A stretch of 41,856 nt of DNA, from contig JAHECD010000028.1 in NCBI GenBank assembly GCA_024641945.1, positions 1 through 41,856 of the forward strand, read 5' to 3'. Below are positions 28,255 to 36,486 of the stretch, in pieces (the first letter of the stretch is position 1; every line of letters starts with the position of its first letter). Both the position numbers and the translations under genes were made by a program. The stretch comes from Rubrivivax sp. (lineage in GTDB: Bacteria > Pseudomonadota > Gammaproteobacteria > Burkholderiales > Burkholderiaceae_C). Under the pieces are notes generated by a model, which saw only the letters and a list, made by a program, of their open reading frames with translations, did no database searches and had not been told where the DNA came from.

Positions 28255-28797
28255 TCAGTGTGCCGGGTGTGCCAGGTCGCGCAGATGTGTCGGCCCGACG
28301 CGGCGTTCGATCTCGGCCGCCAGATCCTTGAAGAAACCCCGTGGCGCCAGCAGTTCCAGCGCCACGAACATCGGGCCGACGAGCAGGCCGATCGCGTCAT
28401 CGGTGAATGCCGGCTTGCGCCCTTCGTAGTAGTGGCCGACAAACTGGATCACCCAGCCGGCGGCCAGCAGGCCGATCCCCCAGCTGAGCCACGCGGCCGT
28501 GCTCAAAGGGCCCAGGAGGTGGGCCATGGCCACCAGCAGCCCCACCTCGAGCGTGACGGCCAAGCCCACGCCGAGATGGCCGCGTGTGAGGTACCAGAGC
28601 GCCACGACCGCAAAGACCAGCCAGGCCGGCGTGATGGCCAGGCCGGCCACGATGAAGGCCGGCCGGGACAACAGCACGCCGATCGCGAGGACGATCATCG
28701 GCACGCCGACGAAGTGGGTCTGGATGTTGCGCAGGTCGCGGTGGTACTCGGCGTAGTGTGTGAGCAATTCCAGCGCGGGGCGGAAGGGCGTGGTCAT
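28255..28797 (-). CDS. DUF962/Mpo1-like membrane protein
   Basis: The 180-residue protein begins with a soluble segment LLTHYAEYHRDLRNIQTHFV, then four or five transmembrane helices, with the conserved WVIQFVGHYYEGRKPAF stretch near residue 115. These are hallmarks of DUF962, the family of yeast Mpo1, an Fe-dependent dioxygenase that acts on 2-hydroxy fatty acids. The conserved histidines (in the YH, THF and GHYYE positions) are present, so a related lipid role is possible but not proven. It is convergent with tupA and divergent from dcd. Confidence 0.85.
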   Translation of the reverse strand: MTTPFRPALELLTHYAEYHRDLRNIQTHFVGVPMIVLAIGVLLSRPAFIVAGLAITPAWLVFAVVALWYLTRGHLGVGLAVTLEVGLLVAMAHLLGPLSTAAWLSWGIGLLAAGWVIQFVGHYYEGRKPAFTDDAIGLLVGPMFVALELLAPRGFFKDLAAEIERRVGPTHLRDLAHPAH

Positions 28798-28894
28798 GGG
28801 GGAGCACTCCTCTGAATTTCGATACTACAGCAGGCTTCTAGAATCCGGCACCCTGCAAGGACGTAGTCGAAAGCCACGCCGCGCCGGGCATGAA

Positions 28895-28911
28895 ATCCCT
28901 CACGGAGGGAT
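28895..28911 (+). promoter_or_regulatory. Leader hairpin upstream of dcd
   Basis: ATCCCTC and GAGGGAT form a perfect seven-base stem with a three-base loop, ending 26 bases before the dcd ATG. A TAGAAT box near 28842 could be a -10 element for dcd, which would place the stem in the mRNA leader. A 12-codon open frame (28890-28928) spans it. No known riboswitch fits. Confidence 0.3.
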
Positions 28912-28937
28912 CGATGTGGAGCGTGTAGGGTGCAGGC

Positions 28938-29507
28938 ATGACCATCAAGAGCGACAAGTGGATCCGGCGCATGGCCGAACAGCACGGCATGATCGAGCCG
29001 TTCGAGCCCGGACAGGTGCGCACAGCCCCGGACGGCCATCGCATCGTCAGCTACGGCACCAGCAGTTATGGGTATGACATCCGTTGCGCGCCGGAGTTCA
29101 AGGTCTTCACCAACATCCACAGCACGGTGGTGGACCCGAAGAACTTCGACGAGAAGAGCTTCGTCGATATCAACGCCGACGTCTGCATCATTCCGCCCAA
29201 CAGCTTTGCGCTCGCGCGCACGCTGGAATACTTCCGGATCCCTCGCAATGTCTTGACGATCTGCCTGGGCAAGAGCACGTACGCGCGCTGCGGCATCATC
29301 GTCAACGTGACCCCGTTCGAGCCCGAATGGGAAGGGTATGTGACATTGGAGTTCAGCAACACCACGCCGCTGCCGGCCAAGATCTACGCGGGCGAAGGCT
29401 GCGCGCAGGTGCTGTTCTTCGAAAGTGACGAAGTCTGCGAGACCAGCTACAAGGACCGCGGCGGCAAGTACCAGGGACAGCGCGGCGTCACGCTGCCCAA
29501 AACCTGA
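28938..29507 (+). CDS. dcd: dCTP deaminase
   Basis: The enzyme deaminates dCTP to dUTP, feeding dTMP synthesis. It is 189 residues long, the normal size. Characteristic segments are the start [50 protein letters not shown] (spread over residues about 112-135) with the catalytic Glu in the latter part, and [18 protein letters not shown] at the C-terminus. The protein is trimeric in the family. YpfJ-type peptidase follows 14 bases downstream, so they may be co-transcribed although their functions appear unrelated. Confidence 0.96.
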   Translation: MTIKSDKWIRRMAEQHGMIEPFEPGQVRTAPDGHRIVSYGTSSYGYDIRCAPEFKVFTNIHSTVVDPKNFDEKSFVDINADVCIIPPNSFALARTLEYFRIPRNVLTICLGKSTYARCGIIVNVTPFEPEWEGYVTLEFSNTTPLPAKIYAGEGCAQVLFFESDEVCETSYKDRGGKYQGQRGVTLPKT

Positions 29508-29521
29508 ATGGGAGTCGAGCC

Positions 29522-30403
29522 ATGAAGTGGGAAGGCCAGGATCAGAGTTCCAACGTCGAGGACCGCCGCGGCAGCGGCGGCGGTATGCCCCGCATCGGTG
29601 GGCGCGGTGTCGGGCTGGGCACGATCGTGATCGCGCTCCTGGCGGGCTGGATCTTCGGCATCAATCCGCTGACCGTGCTGGGCATCCTCGGCGGTGATGG
29701 CGGCGGGCTCGGCGCCGGGCCCGCCGTCGAGCAGGGCCCGGCCAAGGCACCGCCGGCCAACGACCAGATGGCGGCCTTCGTGTCTACCGTGCTGCGCGAT
29801 ACCGAGGTCGTCTGGGGCCAGGTTTTCCAGGGCAGCCAGGGGGGCTACCGTGAGCCCAAGCTGGTGTTGTTCCGCGGCGCGGTGCCCACGGCCTGCGGCA
29901 CCGGCCAGTCGGCGATGGGCCCGTTCTACTGCCCGGGCGACCAGAAGGTGTACCTCGACCTGAACTTCTTCGACACGATGAAGAACCGCCTCGGGGCCCC
30001 CGGAGAATTTGCCGAGGCCTACGTGATCGCGCACGAGGTCGGCCACCATGTCCAGAACCTGATGGGCATCACCGACAAGGTCGACGGCATGCGCGGTCGT
30101 GTGTCCGAGGCGCAGATGAATGCACTTTCGGTGCGCACGGAATTGCAGGCCGACTGCCTGGCCGGCGTGTGGGCCAACCACTCGCAGCAAGGCAAGGGCT
30201 GGCTCGACCGCAGCGACATCGATGCGGCCATGAATGCAGCCTCGCAAATCGGCGACGACACGTTGCAGCGCAAGTCGCAGGGCACGGTGGTGCCCGAGAG
30301 CTTCACGCACGGCACCAGCGCACAGCGCGTGTCCTGGTTCAAGCGCGGGCTCGAGGCGGGCAGCGTCGCACAGTGCAACACCTTCGACGCGCGTTCCTTA
30401 TAG
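29522..30403 (+). CDS. YpfJ-type neutral zinc metallopeptidase
   Basis: This is a 293-residue membrane-anchored protein. A Gly/Arg-rich N-terminus (residues 10-30) precedes one transmembrane helix (about 31-50). The extracytoplasmic domain carries the zinc motif HEVGHH (His171 and His175), preceded by GPFYCPGDQKVYLDLNFF, with a downstream ELQADCLAG segment that contributes the third ligand. This is the putative neutral zinc metallopeptidase family, whose substrates are unknown. An AGTCGAGCC stretch lies before the ATG. It follows dcd closely. Confidence 0.9.
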   Translation: MKWEGQDQSSNVEDRRGSGGGMPRIGGRGVGLGTIVIALLAGWIFGINPLTVLGILGGDGGGLGAGPAVEQGPAKAPPANDQMAAFVSTVLRDTEVVWGQVFQGSQGGYREPKLVLFRGAVPTACGTGQSAMGPFYCPGDQKVYLDLNFFDTMKNRLGAPGEFAEAYVIAHEVGHHVQNLMGITDKVDGMRGRVSEAQMNALSVRTELQADCLAGVWANHSQQGKGWLDRSDIDAAMNAASQIGDDTLQRKSQGTVVPESFTHGTSAQRVSWFKRGLEAGSVAQCNTFDARSL

Positions 30404-30416
30404 GCCCGAACAGACG

Positions 30417-30800
30417 ATGCGGGGACTTCGCCGCTCCGGGCCACTGGTGGCCAGCTGGTTTGAACTCCTGCCGCCCAACCAGCAGCCCACGGCGCGCGCG
30501 CTGCACAAGGTGATCATGGCCGAGGCGCCGCAGTTCGATCTGGCGGTGCGCAGCGGCAACCTGGCCTATGCGCTGGCAGGCCGGTTTGCGCTCGTGCTGG
30601 CACCGCATCGCACGCACATCCACCTTCAACTCATGCGCTGGGAGGCGCTGGCGGCGTCGTTCCCGGAACTCGACGCCAGTGCGCGCGGCCAATGGCGCGT
30701 GCGGCTGGGGCAACCGGTCGACGAGGCGCTGGTGCGGCGGCTCGTGCAGGCCGTGATCGGCGACCTTCAGGCGATGCCCCCGGAAGGGGCGCCGCGATGA
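30417..30800 (+). CDS. Small DUF1801-like protein
   Basis: This is a 127-residue soluble protein. The layout ([21 protein letters not shown], then a Gly/Leu strand, the segment [20 protein letters not shown], and a final [18 protein letters not shown] helix) resembles the DUF1801/YdhG fold. The resemblance is judged by eye and could be wrong. The ATG at 30417 is 13 bases after the YpfJ-type stop. Its stop overlaps the CoA-transferase start by four bases (ATGA), suggesting coupling. No catalytic motif is visible. Confidence 0.55.
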   Translation: MRGLRRSGPLVASWFELLPPNQQPTARALHKVIMAEAPQFDLAVRSGNLAYALAGRFALVLAPHRTHIHLQLMRWEALAASFPELDASARGQWRVRLGQPVDEALVRRLVQAVIGDLQAMPPEGAPR

Positions 30801-32716
30801 CCCATGCCGCCGAGCGACTCGCCGGGCTGCGCCGCACGGGCAAGGTCGTGTCGGCGTCCGATGCGCTGGCCCTCGTCCGCGATGGCGATACGCTGGCGAG
30901 CAGCGGCTTTGTCGGCATTGGTTTTGCCGAGAACCTGGCGGTGGCGCTCGAGCAGCGCTTCCTGGCCACCGGTTCGCCGCGTGACCTGACGCTCGTGTAT
31001 GCCGCAGGGCAGGGGGACGGCAAGACCCGAGGTCTCAATCATCTGGGCCATGAGGGGCTGGTTGCGCGGGTGATCGGCGGCCACTGGGGGCTGGTGCCTG
31101 CACTGCAGAAGCTCGCCGTCGAAAACCGCATCGAAGCCTGGAACCTGCCACAGGGCGTGATATCCCACCTGTTCCGCGATATCGCCGCCGGCAAGCCGGG
31201 GCACCTGTCGCGGGTCGGCCTGGGCACGTTCGTCGACCCGCGTTTCGGCGGTGGCCGCATCAACGCGCGCACGACGGCCGAACTGGTGCGGCTGATGCCG
31301 ATCGACGGCGAGGAGTACCTCTTCTACAAGGCGTTCCCGATCGACGTGGCGCTCATCCGCGCGACCACCGCCGACGGCGACGGCAATCTGACCATGGAGC
31401 GCGAGGCGCTCACGCTCGAGTCGCTGGCGATTGCCATGGCCGTGCGCAATTCGGGGGGCATCGTGATCGCGCAGGTGGAGCGGCTGGCCGAGTCGCATTC
31501 GCTGTCGCCGCGCGACGTCAAGATCCCCGGCGTGCTGGTGGACTGCGTCGTCGTGGCAGAAAAGCCGGAGTACCACCACCAGACCTTTGCAGAGCCGTAC
31601 AGCGCGGCCTTCGCCGGCGAGATCCGCGTCCCCGCGGCGCAGGTCGCCCCGATGGCGATGGGCGAGCGAAAGGTCATCGCGCGCCGCGCCGCACTCGAAC
31701 TTCGACCCAACGCCGTGGTCAACCTGGGCATCGGCATGCCCGAGGGCGTGTCCGCGGTGGCGGCCGAAGAACGTGTCATCGACCTCATCACGCTGACCGC
31801 CGAGCCGGGGGTGATCGGCGGCATCCCGGCGGGGGGCCTCAACTTCGGCGCGGCGGTGAATACGCAGGCGATCATCGACCAGCCCTATCAGTTCGATTTC
31901 TACGACGGCGGCGGGCTGGACCTGGCGTTCCTGGGCCTGGCGCAGGCCGACGCGCAGGGCAACGTCAACGTGAGCAAATTCGGGCCACGGCTGGCCGGCG
32001 CAGGTGGATTCATCAACATCAGCCAGAACGCGAAGAAGGTCGTCTTCGTCGGCACCTTCATGGCCAACGGCCAGCCCAAGTTCGTGGCCGAGGTCGAACA
32101 CCGCACGTTCTCGGGACGCGAGGCGCATCGGCGCGGCCAGCCGGTGCTGTACGTCACCGAGCGTGCCGTCTTCGGCCTGCACGAGCGCGGGCTCGAACTG
32201 CTCGAGGTCGCGCCGGGGCTGGACGTCGAGCGCGACGTGCTGGCGCACATGCAATTTGCCCCCGTGATCCAGCGCGAGCCCGTGTCCATGGACGGCGCGA
32301 TCTTCGCCGTCGCGGCGATGGGCCTGCGCGCGCGATTGCTGCTGCTGCCGCTGGCCGACCGGTTCCGCTTCGACGCCGCGAGCCGCACGATGTTCATCAA
32401 TTTCGAGCGCCTGGCCATCCGCACGACCGACGACGTGGAGGCGGTTCGCCAGGAGATCGAGCGCCATCTGCTGCCGCTGGACGACAAGGTGGACGCCGTC
32501 GTCAACTACGACCACTTCGTGCTCGATGCCGAGGCCGAGGACGCCTGGGCCGAGATGGTGCGGTTGCTCGTCGACCGGCACTACCGGCGCGTGGTCCGGT
32601 ACACCACCTCGAGCTTCTTGCGCGCCAAGCTCGGGCCGGCGTTGGCGGCACGCGGCGTGGCGCCCCACATCTACGAATCGGCCGACGAAGCGCGCCGGCA
32701 CCTGCGCGACGGCTGA
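30797..32716 (+). CDS. Fused acyl-CoA:acetate/3-ketoacid CoA-transferase with C-terminal extension
   Basis: This is a 639-residue class I CoA-transferase in which both subunit halves are joined in one chain. The alpha-like half (about 10-290) contains the [12 protein letters not shown] opening. The beta-like half (about 290-530) has [13 protein letters not shown] and the catalytic glutamate in [12 protein letters not shown] (Glu336). Relatives such as YdiF or propionate CoA-transferase are about 520 residues. The extra C-terminal 100 residues (from about 540) look like a STAS-type alpha/beta domain. The expected reaction is transfer of CoA between short-chain acyl groups; the true substrate is not determined. 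It is translationally coupled to the preceding small gene. Confidence 0.88.
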   Translation: MTHAAERLAGLRRTGKVVSASDALALVRDGDTLASSGFVGIGFAENLAVALEQRFLATGSPRDLTLVYAAGQGDGKTRGLNHLGHEGLVARVIGGHWGLVPALQKLAVENRIEAWNLPQGVISHLFRDIAAGKPGHLSRVGLGTFVDPRFGGGRINARTTAELVRLMPIDGEEYLFYKAFPIDVALIRATTADGDGNLTMEREALTLESLAIAMAVRNSGGIVIAQVERLAESHSLSPRDVKIPGVLVDCVVVAEKPEYHHQTFAEPYSAAFAGEIRVPAAQVAPMAMGERKVIARRAALELRPNAVVNLGIGMPEGVSAVAAEERVIDLITLTAEPGVIGGIPAGGLNFGAAVNTQAIIDQPYQFDFYDGGGLDLAFLGLAQADAQGNVNVSKFGPRLAGAGGFINISQNAKKVVFVGTFMANGQPKFVAEVEHRTFSGREAHRRGQPVLYVTERAVFGLHERGLELLEVAPGLDVERDVLAHMQFAPVIQREPVSMDGAIFAVAAMGLRARLLLLPLADRFRFDAASRTMFINFERLAIRTTDDVEAVRQEIERHLLPLDDKVDAVVNYDHFVLDAEAEDAWAEMVRLLVDRHYRRVVRYTTSSFLRAKLGPALAARGVAPHIYESADEARRHLRDG

Positions 32717-32750
32717 ATCCGGGGGCCGGCGTCTGCCGCCCGGCCGCGGG

Positions 32751-33653
32751 TCAGCGAGACGCCCGCCGCGCGTCGGCCGGAAATACCACGCCGCAGGATT
32801 CGAGCAGCCGCGCCACGCTGCCGCGCGTCAGCGGTTTCACGAGGCTGCCGTCGCAGCCGGCCAACCTGGACAACACCCGGTCCGAAGGCCGCTCCTGCGT
32901 GCTGACGAGCACCAGCGCCGTCGTACGGCCGTCGGCGTGCAGGTCGTTGCGCTTGAGCCGCTGGCAAAGGTCGACCCCTGCGCCGCCGTCGGAACTGTCG
33001 AGCACGACGTCGACGAAGGCGGCCGCAAACGGCTGCGTGCGCGACAGCGCGAGGGCTTCGTCGAGGTTGTCCGTGGCGTGGACATTGAATCCGAAGACGA
33101 CCAGGAGCGCGACCAGCTGGTCCCGCGCCACCTCGTCCGTGTCGAGCACGAGCACGGTCGATTCGCCGCCCGCCGGCAGTGGATCGTGTTCGCCCAGGCC
33201 CAGGCGCGCACGACGGACCGCGGCGCGCTTGGCCGCCTTGGCCGCTGCACGCGCACCGCGGTCGACCGCGAGCTGGTCCACCAGCCGGCGCCGCGCCAAT
33301 TCTTCGGCATCCGGGGGCGCCGGCGGCTCCGGATCTGCGACCACGACATCGGGAGGAGTCAGCACGTCGGAGGGCGCGGGCGGCGGGGCAGGTTCGTCGA
33401 TGACGTCACGCAGCGTGAGTGTCAGCGGCGCGGGGCTGTCCACGGTCGTCGGGCTGTCGGGCTGCGCCTTGAGATCATCGAACCAGAGAGCCCCGGAGGG
33501 CTTGCCCTTGCGCGCAGCGGGCCGCTCTTCTGCGGGCATGTACAAGGCCGCGGGCACGGTGTCGCCGCCGCGCATGCTCGCGCCGCAGGCGCCGCAGGTC
33601 TTGGCGTCGTCGGAATTCACCTCGAGACAGACCGGACAGATTCGAATGGCCAT
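32751..33653 (-). CDS. Zinc-ribbon protein with C-terminal receiver domain
   Basis: This is a 300-residue protein of mixed architecture. The N-terminus MAIRICPVCLEV with Cys6, Cys9, Cys20 and Cys23 is a zinc ribbon. A proline/alanine-rich linker (about 60-120) and a basic Ala/Arg stretch (132-152) follow. The last 125 residues form a response-regulator receiver: TVLVLDTDEV, Asp215 in AFVDVVLDS, Ser251 and Lys273 in SLVKPL. The first acidic pocket position is Asp-Thr-Asp-Glu instead of the usual Asp-Asp or Glu-Asp, so phosphorylation is possible but not assured. No kinase gene is adjacent. I chose ATG 33653, which starts the ribbon. Its partner and output are unknown. Confidence 0.8.
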   Translation of the reverse strand: MAIRICPVCLEVNSDDAKTCGACGASMRGGDTVPAALYMPAEERPAARKGKPSGALWFDDLKAQPDSPTTVDSPAPLTLTLRDVIDEPAPPPAPSDVLTPPDVVVADPEPPAPPDAEELARRRLVDQLAVDRGARAAAKAAKRAAVRRARLGLGEHDPLPAGGESTVLVLDTDEVARDQLVALLVVFGFNVHATDNLDEALALSRTQPFAAAFVDVVLDSSDGGAGVDLCQRLKRNDLHADGRTTALVLVSTQERPSDRVLSRLAGCDGSLVKPLTRGSVARLLESCGVVFPADARRASR

Positions 33654-33745
33654 TTCAAGCCGATTCTGGAGGCGACCCCGCCTGTGGGCAATCGCTACCC
33701 TTAGGGAGTCGGGGAGTTCGTGCCTACTTGCACGCACTGACGCCT

Positions 33746-33763
33746 CTCGCCCCGGCGGGCGAG
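33746..33763 (-). terminator. Hairpin downstream of the L-lactate dehydrogenase gene
   Basis: Two seven-base arms (CTCGCCC and GGGCGAG) with a four-base loop begin three bases after the stop codon of the lactate dehydrogenase gene. No T-tract follows, so it could stabilise the 3' end or assist termination. It also lies upstream of the zinc-ribbon/receiver gene. Confidence 0.45.
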
Positions 33764-33765
33764 GG

Positions 33766-34917
33766 TCATTCGGGATAGGTGCCGGGCAGCAGGATCGTGC
33801 GATCGACGGTCTGGATGCGGGTGTGGCCGCAGAAGGCCATCGTGATGTCGAGCTCCTTGTGGATGATCTGCAGCGCCTTCGTCACGCCGGCCTCGCCCAT
33901 CGCCCCGAGGCCGTAGACCATGGCGCGGCCGATCATCGTGCCGCGGGCGCCGAGCGCCCACGCCTTGAGTACATCCTGGCCGCTGCGGATGCCGCCGTCC
34001 ATCCAGACCTCGATGCGGTCGCCGACCGCGGCCACGATGGCCGGCAGCGCCTCGATGCTGCTCTGGGCGCCGTCGAGCTGACGACCCCCATGATTGCTCA
34101 CGACGATCGCGTCGGCGCCACTGCGCACGGCCAGTTCGGCGTCCTCGACGTCCTGGATGCCCTTGAGGATCAGCTTGCCGCCCCAGCGCTCCTTGACCCA
34201 TGCGACGTCGGGCCACGACAGGCGCGGGTCGAACTGCTCGTTGGTCCAGGCCGCCAGCGACTTCATGTCGCTCACGCCCTTCACGTGACCGACCAGGTTG
34301 CGGAAGGTGTGGCGCCGCGTGCCGAGCATGCCCAGGCACCAGCGGGGCTTGGTCGCCAGGTTGACGATGTTGCGCAGCGTCGGCCGCGGCGGCGCGGTCA
34401 GGCCGTTCTTCAGGTCCTTGTGGCGCTGACCGATCACCTGCAGGTCGAGCGTGAGCACCAGCGCACTGCATTTGGCGGCGCGCACGCGCTCGATCATGCG
34501 GGCCATCGACTCGCGGTCGCGCATCATGTAGAGCTGGAACCAGAACGGCGCGCTGGTGTTCTCCGCGATGTCCTCGATCGAGCAGATGCTCATCGTCGAC
34601 AACGTGAAGGGGATGCCGAACTTCTCGGCAGCCTTGGCCGCCAGGATTTCGCCATCGGCATGTTGCATGCCGGTCAGGCCGACCGGCGCGATGCACACCG
34701 GCATCTTGGCGTCGACGCCGACCATCTTCGTCGCGGTGCTGCGGTTTTCCATGTTGACCGCAACGCGCTGGCGCAGCTTGATCTTCTGGAAGTCGGCCTC
34801 GTTGGCGCGATACGTGCCCTCGGTCCAGCTGCCCGAGTCGGCGTAGTCGTAGAACATGCGGGGCACGCGCTTCTGCGCCAGAACGCGCAGGTCTTCGATG
34901 TTGGTGATCACGGTCAT
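33766..34917 (-). CDS. lldD: FMN-dependent alpha-hydroxy-acid (L-lactate) dehydrogenase
   Basis: This is a 383-residue member of the FMN-dependent alpha-hydroxy acid oxidase/dehydrogenase family, which oxidises L-lactate to pyruvate in the LldD subgroup. The barrel is complete: FYDYADSGSWTEGTYRANE at the N-terminus, PVGLTGMQHADGE, WFQLYMMRDRESMARMI, LVLTLDLQVIGQRHKDLKNG, ILKGIQDVEDAE, the active-site motif SNHGGRQLDGA with catalytic His, and the phosphate-binding GGIRSGQDVLKAWALGA. No lactate permease or LldR regulator is nearby, so glycolate or another 2-hydroxy acid remains possible. The ATG at 34917 is 103 bases downstream of the bacteriohemerythrin stop. Confidence 0.88.
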   Translation of the reverse strand: MTVITNIEDLRVLAQKRVPRMFYDYADSGSWTEGTYRANEADFQKIKLRQRVAVNMENRSTATKMVGVDAKMPVCIAPVGLTGMQHADGEILAAKAAEKFGIPFTLSTMSICSIEDIAENTSAPFWFQLYMMRDRESMARMIERVRAAKCSALVLTLDLQVIGQRHKDLKNGLTAPPRPTLRNIVNLATKPRWCLGMLGTRRHTFRNLVGHVKGVSDMKSLAAWTNEQFDPRLSWPDVAWVKERWGGKLILKGIQDVEDAELAVRSGADAIVVSNHGGRQLDGAQSSIEALPAIVAAVGDRIEVWMDGGIRSGQDVLKAWALGARGTMIGRAMVYGLGAMGEAGVTKALQIIHKELDITMAFCGHTRIQTVDRTILLPGTYPE

Positions 34918-34995
34918 GGTGTCGTCTCCTGGGCCGCCATGCTAGCGACCTCGGGACGGCCCGGGCCGCCCGGCGCAGGAATGTTGCGTGCCGAC

Positions 34996-35011
34996 GGCCC
35001 GCGCGCGGGCC
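34996..35011 (-). terminator. Palindromic stem after the bacteriohemerythrin gene
   Basis: GGCCCGCGCGCGGGCC is a perfect 16-base palindrome ending nine bases beyond the bacteriohemerythrin stop on the reverse strand. A second GC-rich palindrome (CGGCCCGGGCCG) lies about 30 bases further on. There is no T-tract. The position fits a terminator or mRNA 3' stem. Confidence 0.35.
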
Positions 35012-35020
35012 CGGGCCTGG

Positions 35021-35476
35021 TCAGGCGCCGCCCGCCTTGCCGGTCAACGGGCGCGCCGCCGTCCCCGTCTCGGTATCGAACCCGCAGGCCAGCATGGTCT
35101 CGGCGAGCACCGCATCCATCATCTGCGCGTGGGCCACGAACCACGAGGCCAGTTCGGAGATGAGCCGGCGCAGGATCTGCGCGTCCCCGGTTTGCCCGAT
35201 CACGCCACGCACCTCGTGCAACACATCGAGGACGTGCCGGTGCTGGTCGGCGTGCCCGTTCTCGGGCACGAGGCCGATGGCGCCCATCCAGCGCTCCTCC
35301 TGCGAGAAGTGCGCCTTGGTGTGGTCGAGCAACGCGCCGAAGCTCGGCGCCACCTGGTCGGGGTCATGGTCGAGGGCGTGCTCGACGGCGGTGAGCCGGT
35401 CCACGAATTCGCGGTGCGTGGTATCCATATCCGGCTGCGCATGCGACATGGCGTCGCTCCAGACCAATGCAGGCAT
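35021..35476 (-). CDS. Bacteriohemerythrin
   Basis: This is a 151-residue single-domain hemerythrin. The diiron ligands are all visible: His21 in MDTTHREF, His56 and Glu60 in HFSQE, His75 and His79 in HADQH, and His116 and Asp121 in HAQMMD. Such proteins bind oxygen reversibly and are thought to store, deliver or sense oxygen in the cytoplasm. Codon one is the ATG at 35476 (MPALVWSDAM), preceded by AGGAG eight bases upstream; the frame is open farther upstream but without family features. The C-terminal 20 residues (TETGTAARPLTGKAGGA) form a loose tail. The lactate dehydrogenase gene follows downstream. Confidence 0.92.
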   Translation of the reverse strand: MPALVWSDAMSHAQPDMDTTHREFVDRLTAVEHALDHDPDQVAPSFGALLDHTKAHFSQEERWMGAIGLVPENGHADQHRHVLDVLHEVRGVIGQTGDAQILRRLISELASWFVAHAQMMDAVLAETMLACGFDTETGTAARPLTGKAGGA

Positions 35477-35632
35477 GAGGTCCACTCCTCCAGTTGGGCC
35501 GGCAGTCTGCAATCGTGTGCGGCTGCAATCGTTGACTTGGCTCAAGGGCTGGCCTGGATTCCGATGTGATGGGGGTTAACGCGAACTTCACCCGCGAAGC
35601 CGTTCCGCGCGAACCCTGAATGCGCCACGAAC

Positions 35633-36403
35633 CTACTCAAGGGTGTCGATCGCGCCGTCAGTCTGTTGACTTACCGCGCGCCTGCGAAGGGCCGTACCCA
35701 ACAGGACCATGCCGAGGAAGCCGAGCCCCGTCGTGGCGGGCTCGGGCACGGCGGTGACGAAGCGCTCGTCGACATGAATCACGGGCGTGAAGGTGGCATC
35801 GACGTGGACGGGCACGCCCCAGGAATAGCCGCCCCAGTACGAGGGGGCGCAAGGTTCGGACCAGTTGTAGTTGCAATCGACGCCGTACCAGAGGTTGCCC
35901 AAAGCACCTATGCCGCCCGCTTCGGTTTCAAAGTCGACCAGCACCCGGGCCGGGCCGCCACCGCTGTCGGCCAACGAGACGTTTGCCGTGCCGTAGACGG
36001 TGACATCGGTGCCGGAGGCCCATGCAGGAAACTCCAACGCGCTGTCGCCCGGGGGCGGCTGAAGATCGGGATAGAAGTCGTACGCGTCGACGCGCGCCTC
36101 GGCCCAGACCGGCAGCGACAGGTCGGGCCGAAGTGCAAACACGACGCCGGGGGCCGCCGTGAGGCTTGCCGAGAAGCGGTCGACAAAGAAAAAGAAGATG
36201 TCCTCGCCGACCCGGCTGTATGACGGAAACGTGTAGGTCGTCGTGCCACCCGCAGAAGTGCGGGTCGGAACGCCGAGCGCGTCGTCATAGCTCAGGCGGT
36301 ATGAGCCGGCATCCAGTTCGCCGGCGCACACCGGCGCGGTCACGACACTTGAGACCAGCATGCAGGCCAGCCCGCATGTCGCCTTGGAAAAGTGCAGCTT
36401 CAA
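35633..36403 (-). CDS. PEP-CTERM sorting-domain exported protein
   Basis: This is a 256-residue protein with a signal peptide (cleavage near VCA-GE, residues 27-28), a Tyr/Asp/Pro-rich beta-type mature region, and a C-terminal PEP-CTERM signal: VPEPATTGLGFLGMVLLG followed by a short basic tail ALRRRA. Exosortase processes such proteins for export with exopolysaccharide. No exosortase or polysaccharide genes occur in the window. I propose TTG 36403 as the start: GGAGG lies five bases upstream and the signal peptide begins exactly there (MKLHFSKATCG). The only nearby ATG, at codon 15, would cut the signal peptide. The function of the mature part is unknown. Confidence 0.85.
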   Translation of the reverse strand: MKLHFSKATCGLACMLVSSVVTAPVCAGELDAGSYRLSYDDALGVPTRTSAGGTTTYTFPSYSRVGEDIFFFFVDRFSASLTAAPGVVFALRPDLSLPVWAEARVDAYDFYPDLQPPPGDSALEFPAWASGTDVTVYGTANVSLADSGGGPARVLVDFETEAGGIGALGNLWYGVDCNYNWSEPCAPSYWGGYSWGVPVHVDATFTPVIHVDERFVTAVPEPATTGLGFLGMVLLGTALRRRAVSQQTDGAIDTLE

Positions 36404-36486
36404 AGGAACCTCCGGCGCCGCGACGGCAGCAGTTCGTACTTTGGGGTCACCAGCGCGCCGTACATTGCGCGACGTCAACCATGCGT

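Noticed and set aside
32724..32745. GGCCGG/CCGGCC pair between the CoA-transferase and zinc-ribbon genes as a terminator
   Set aside because: Six-base GC arms with a ten-base loop and no T-tract are expected by chance at this base composition.
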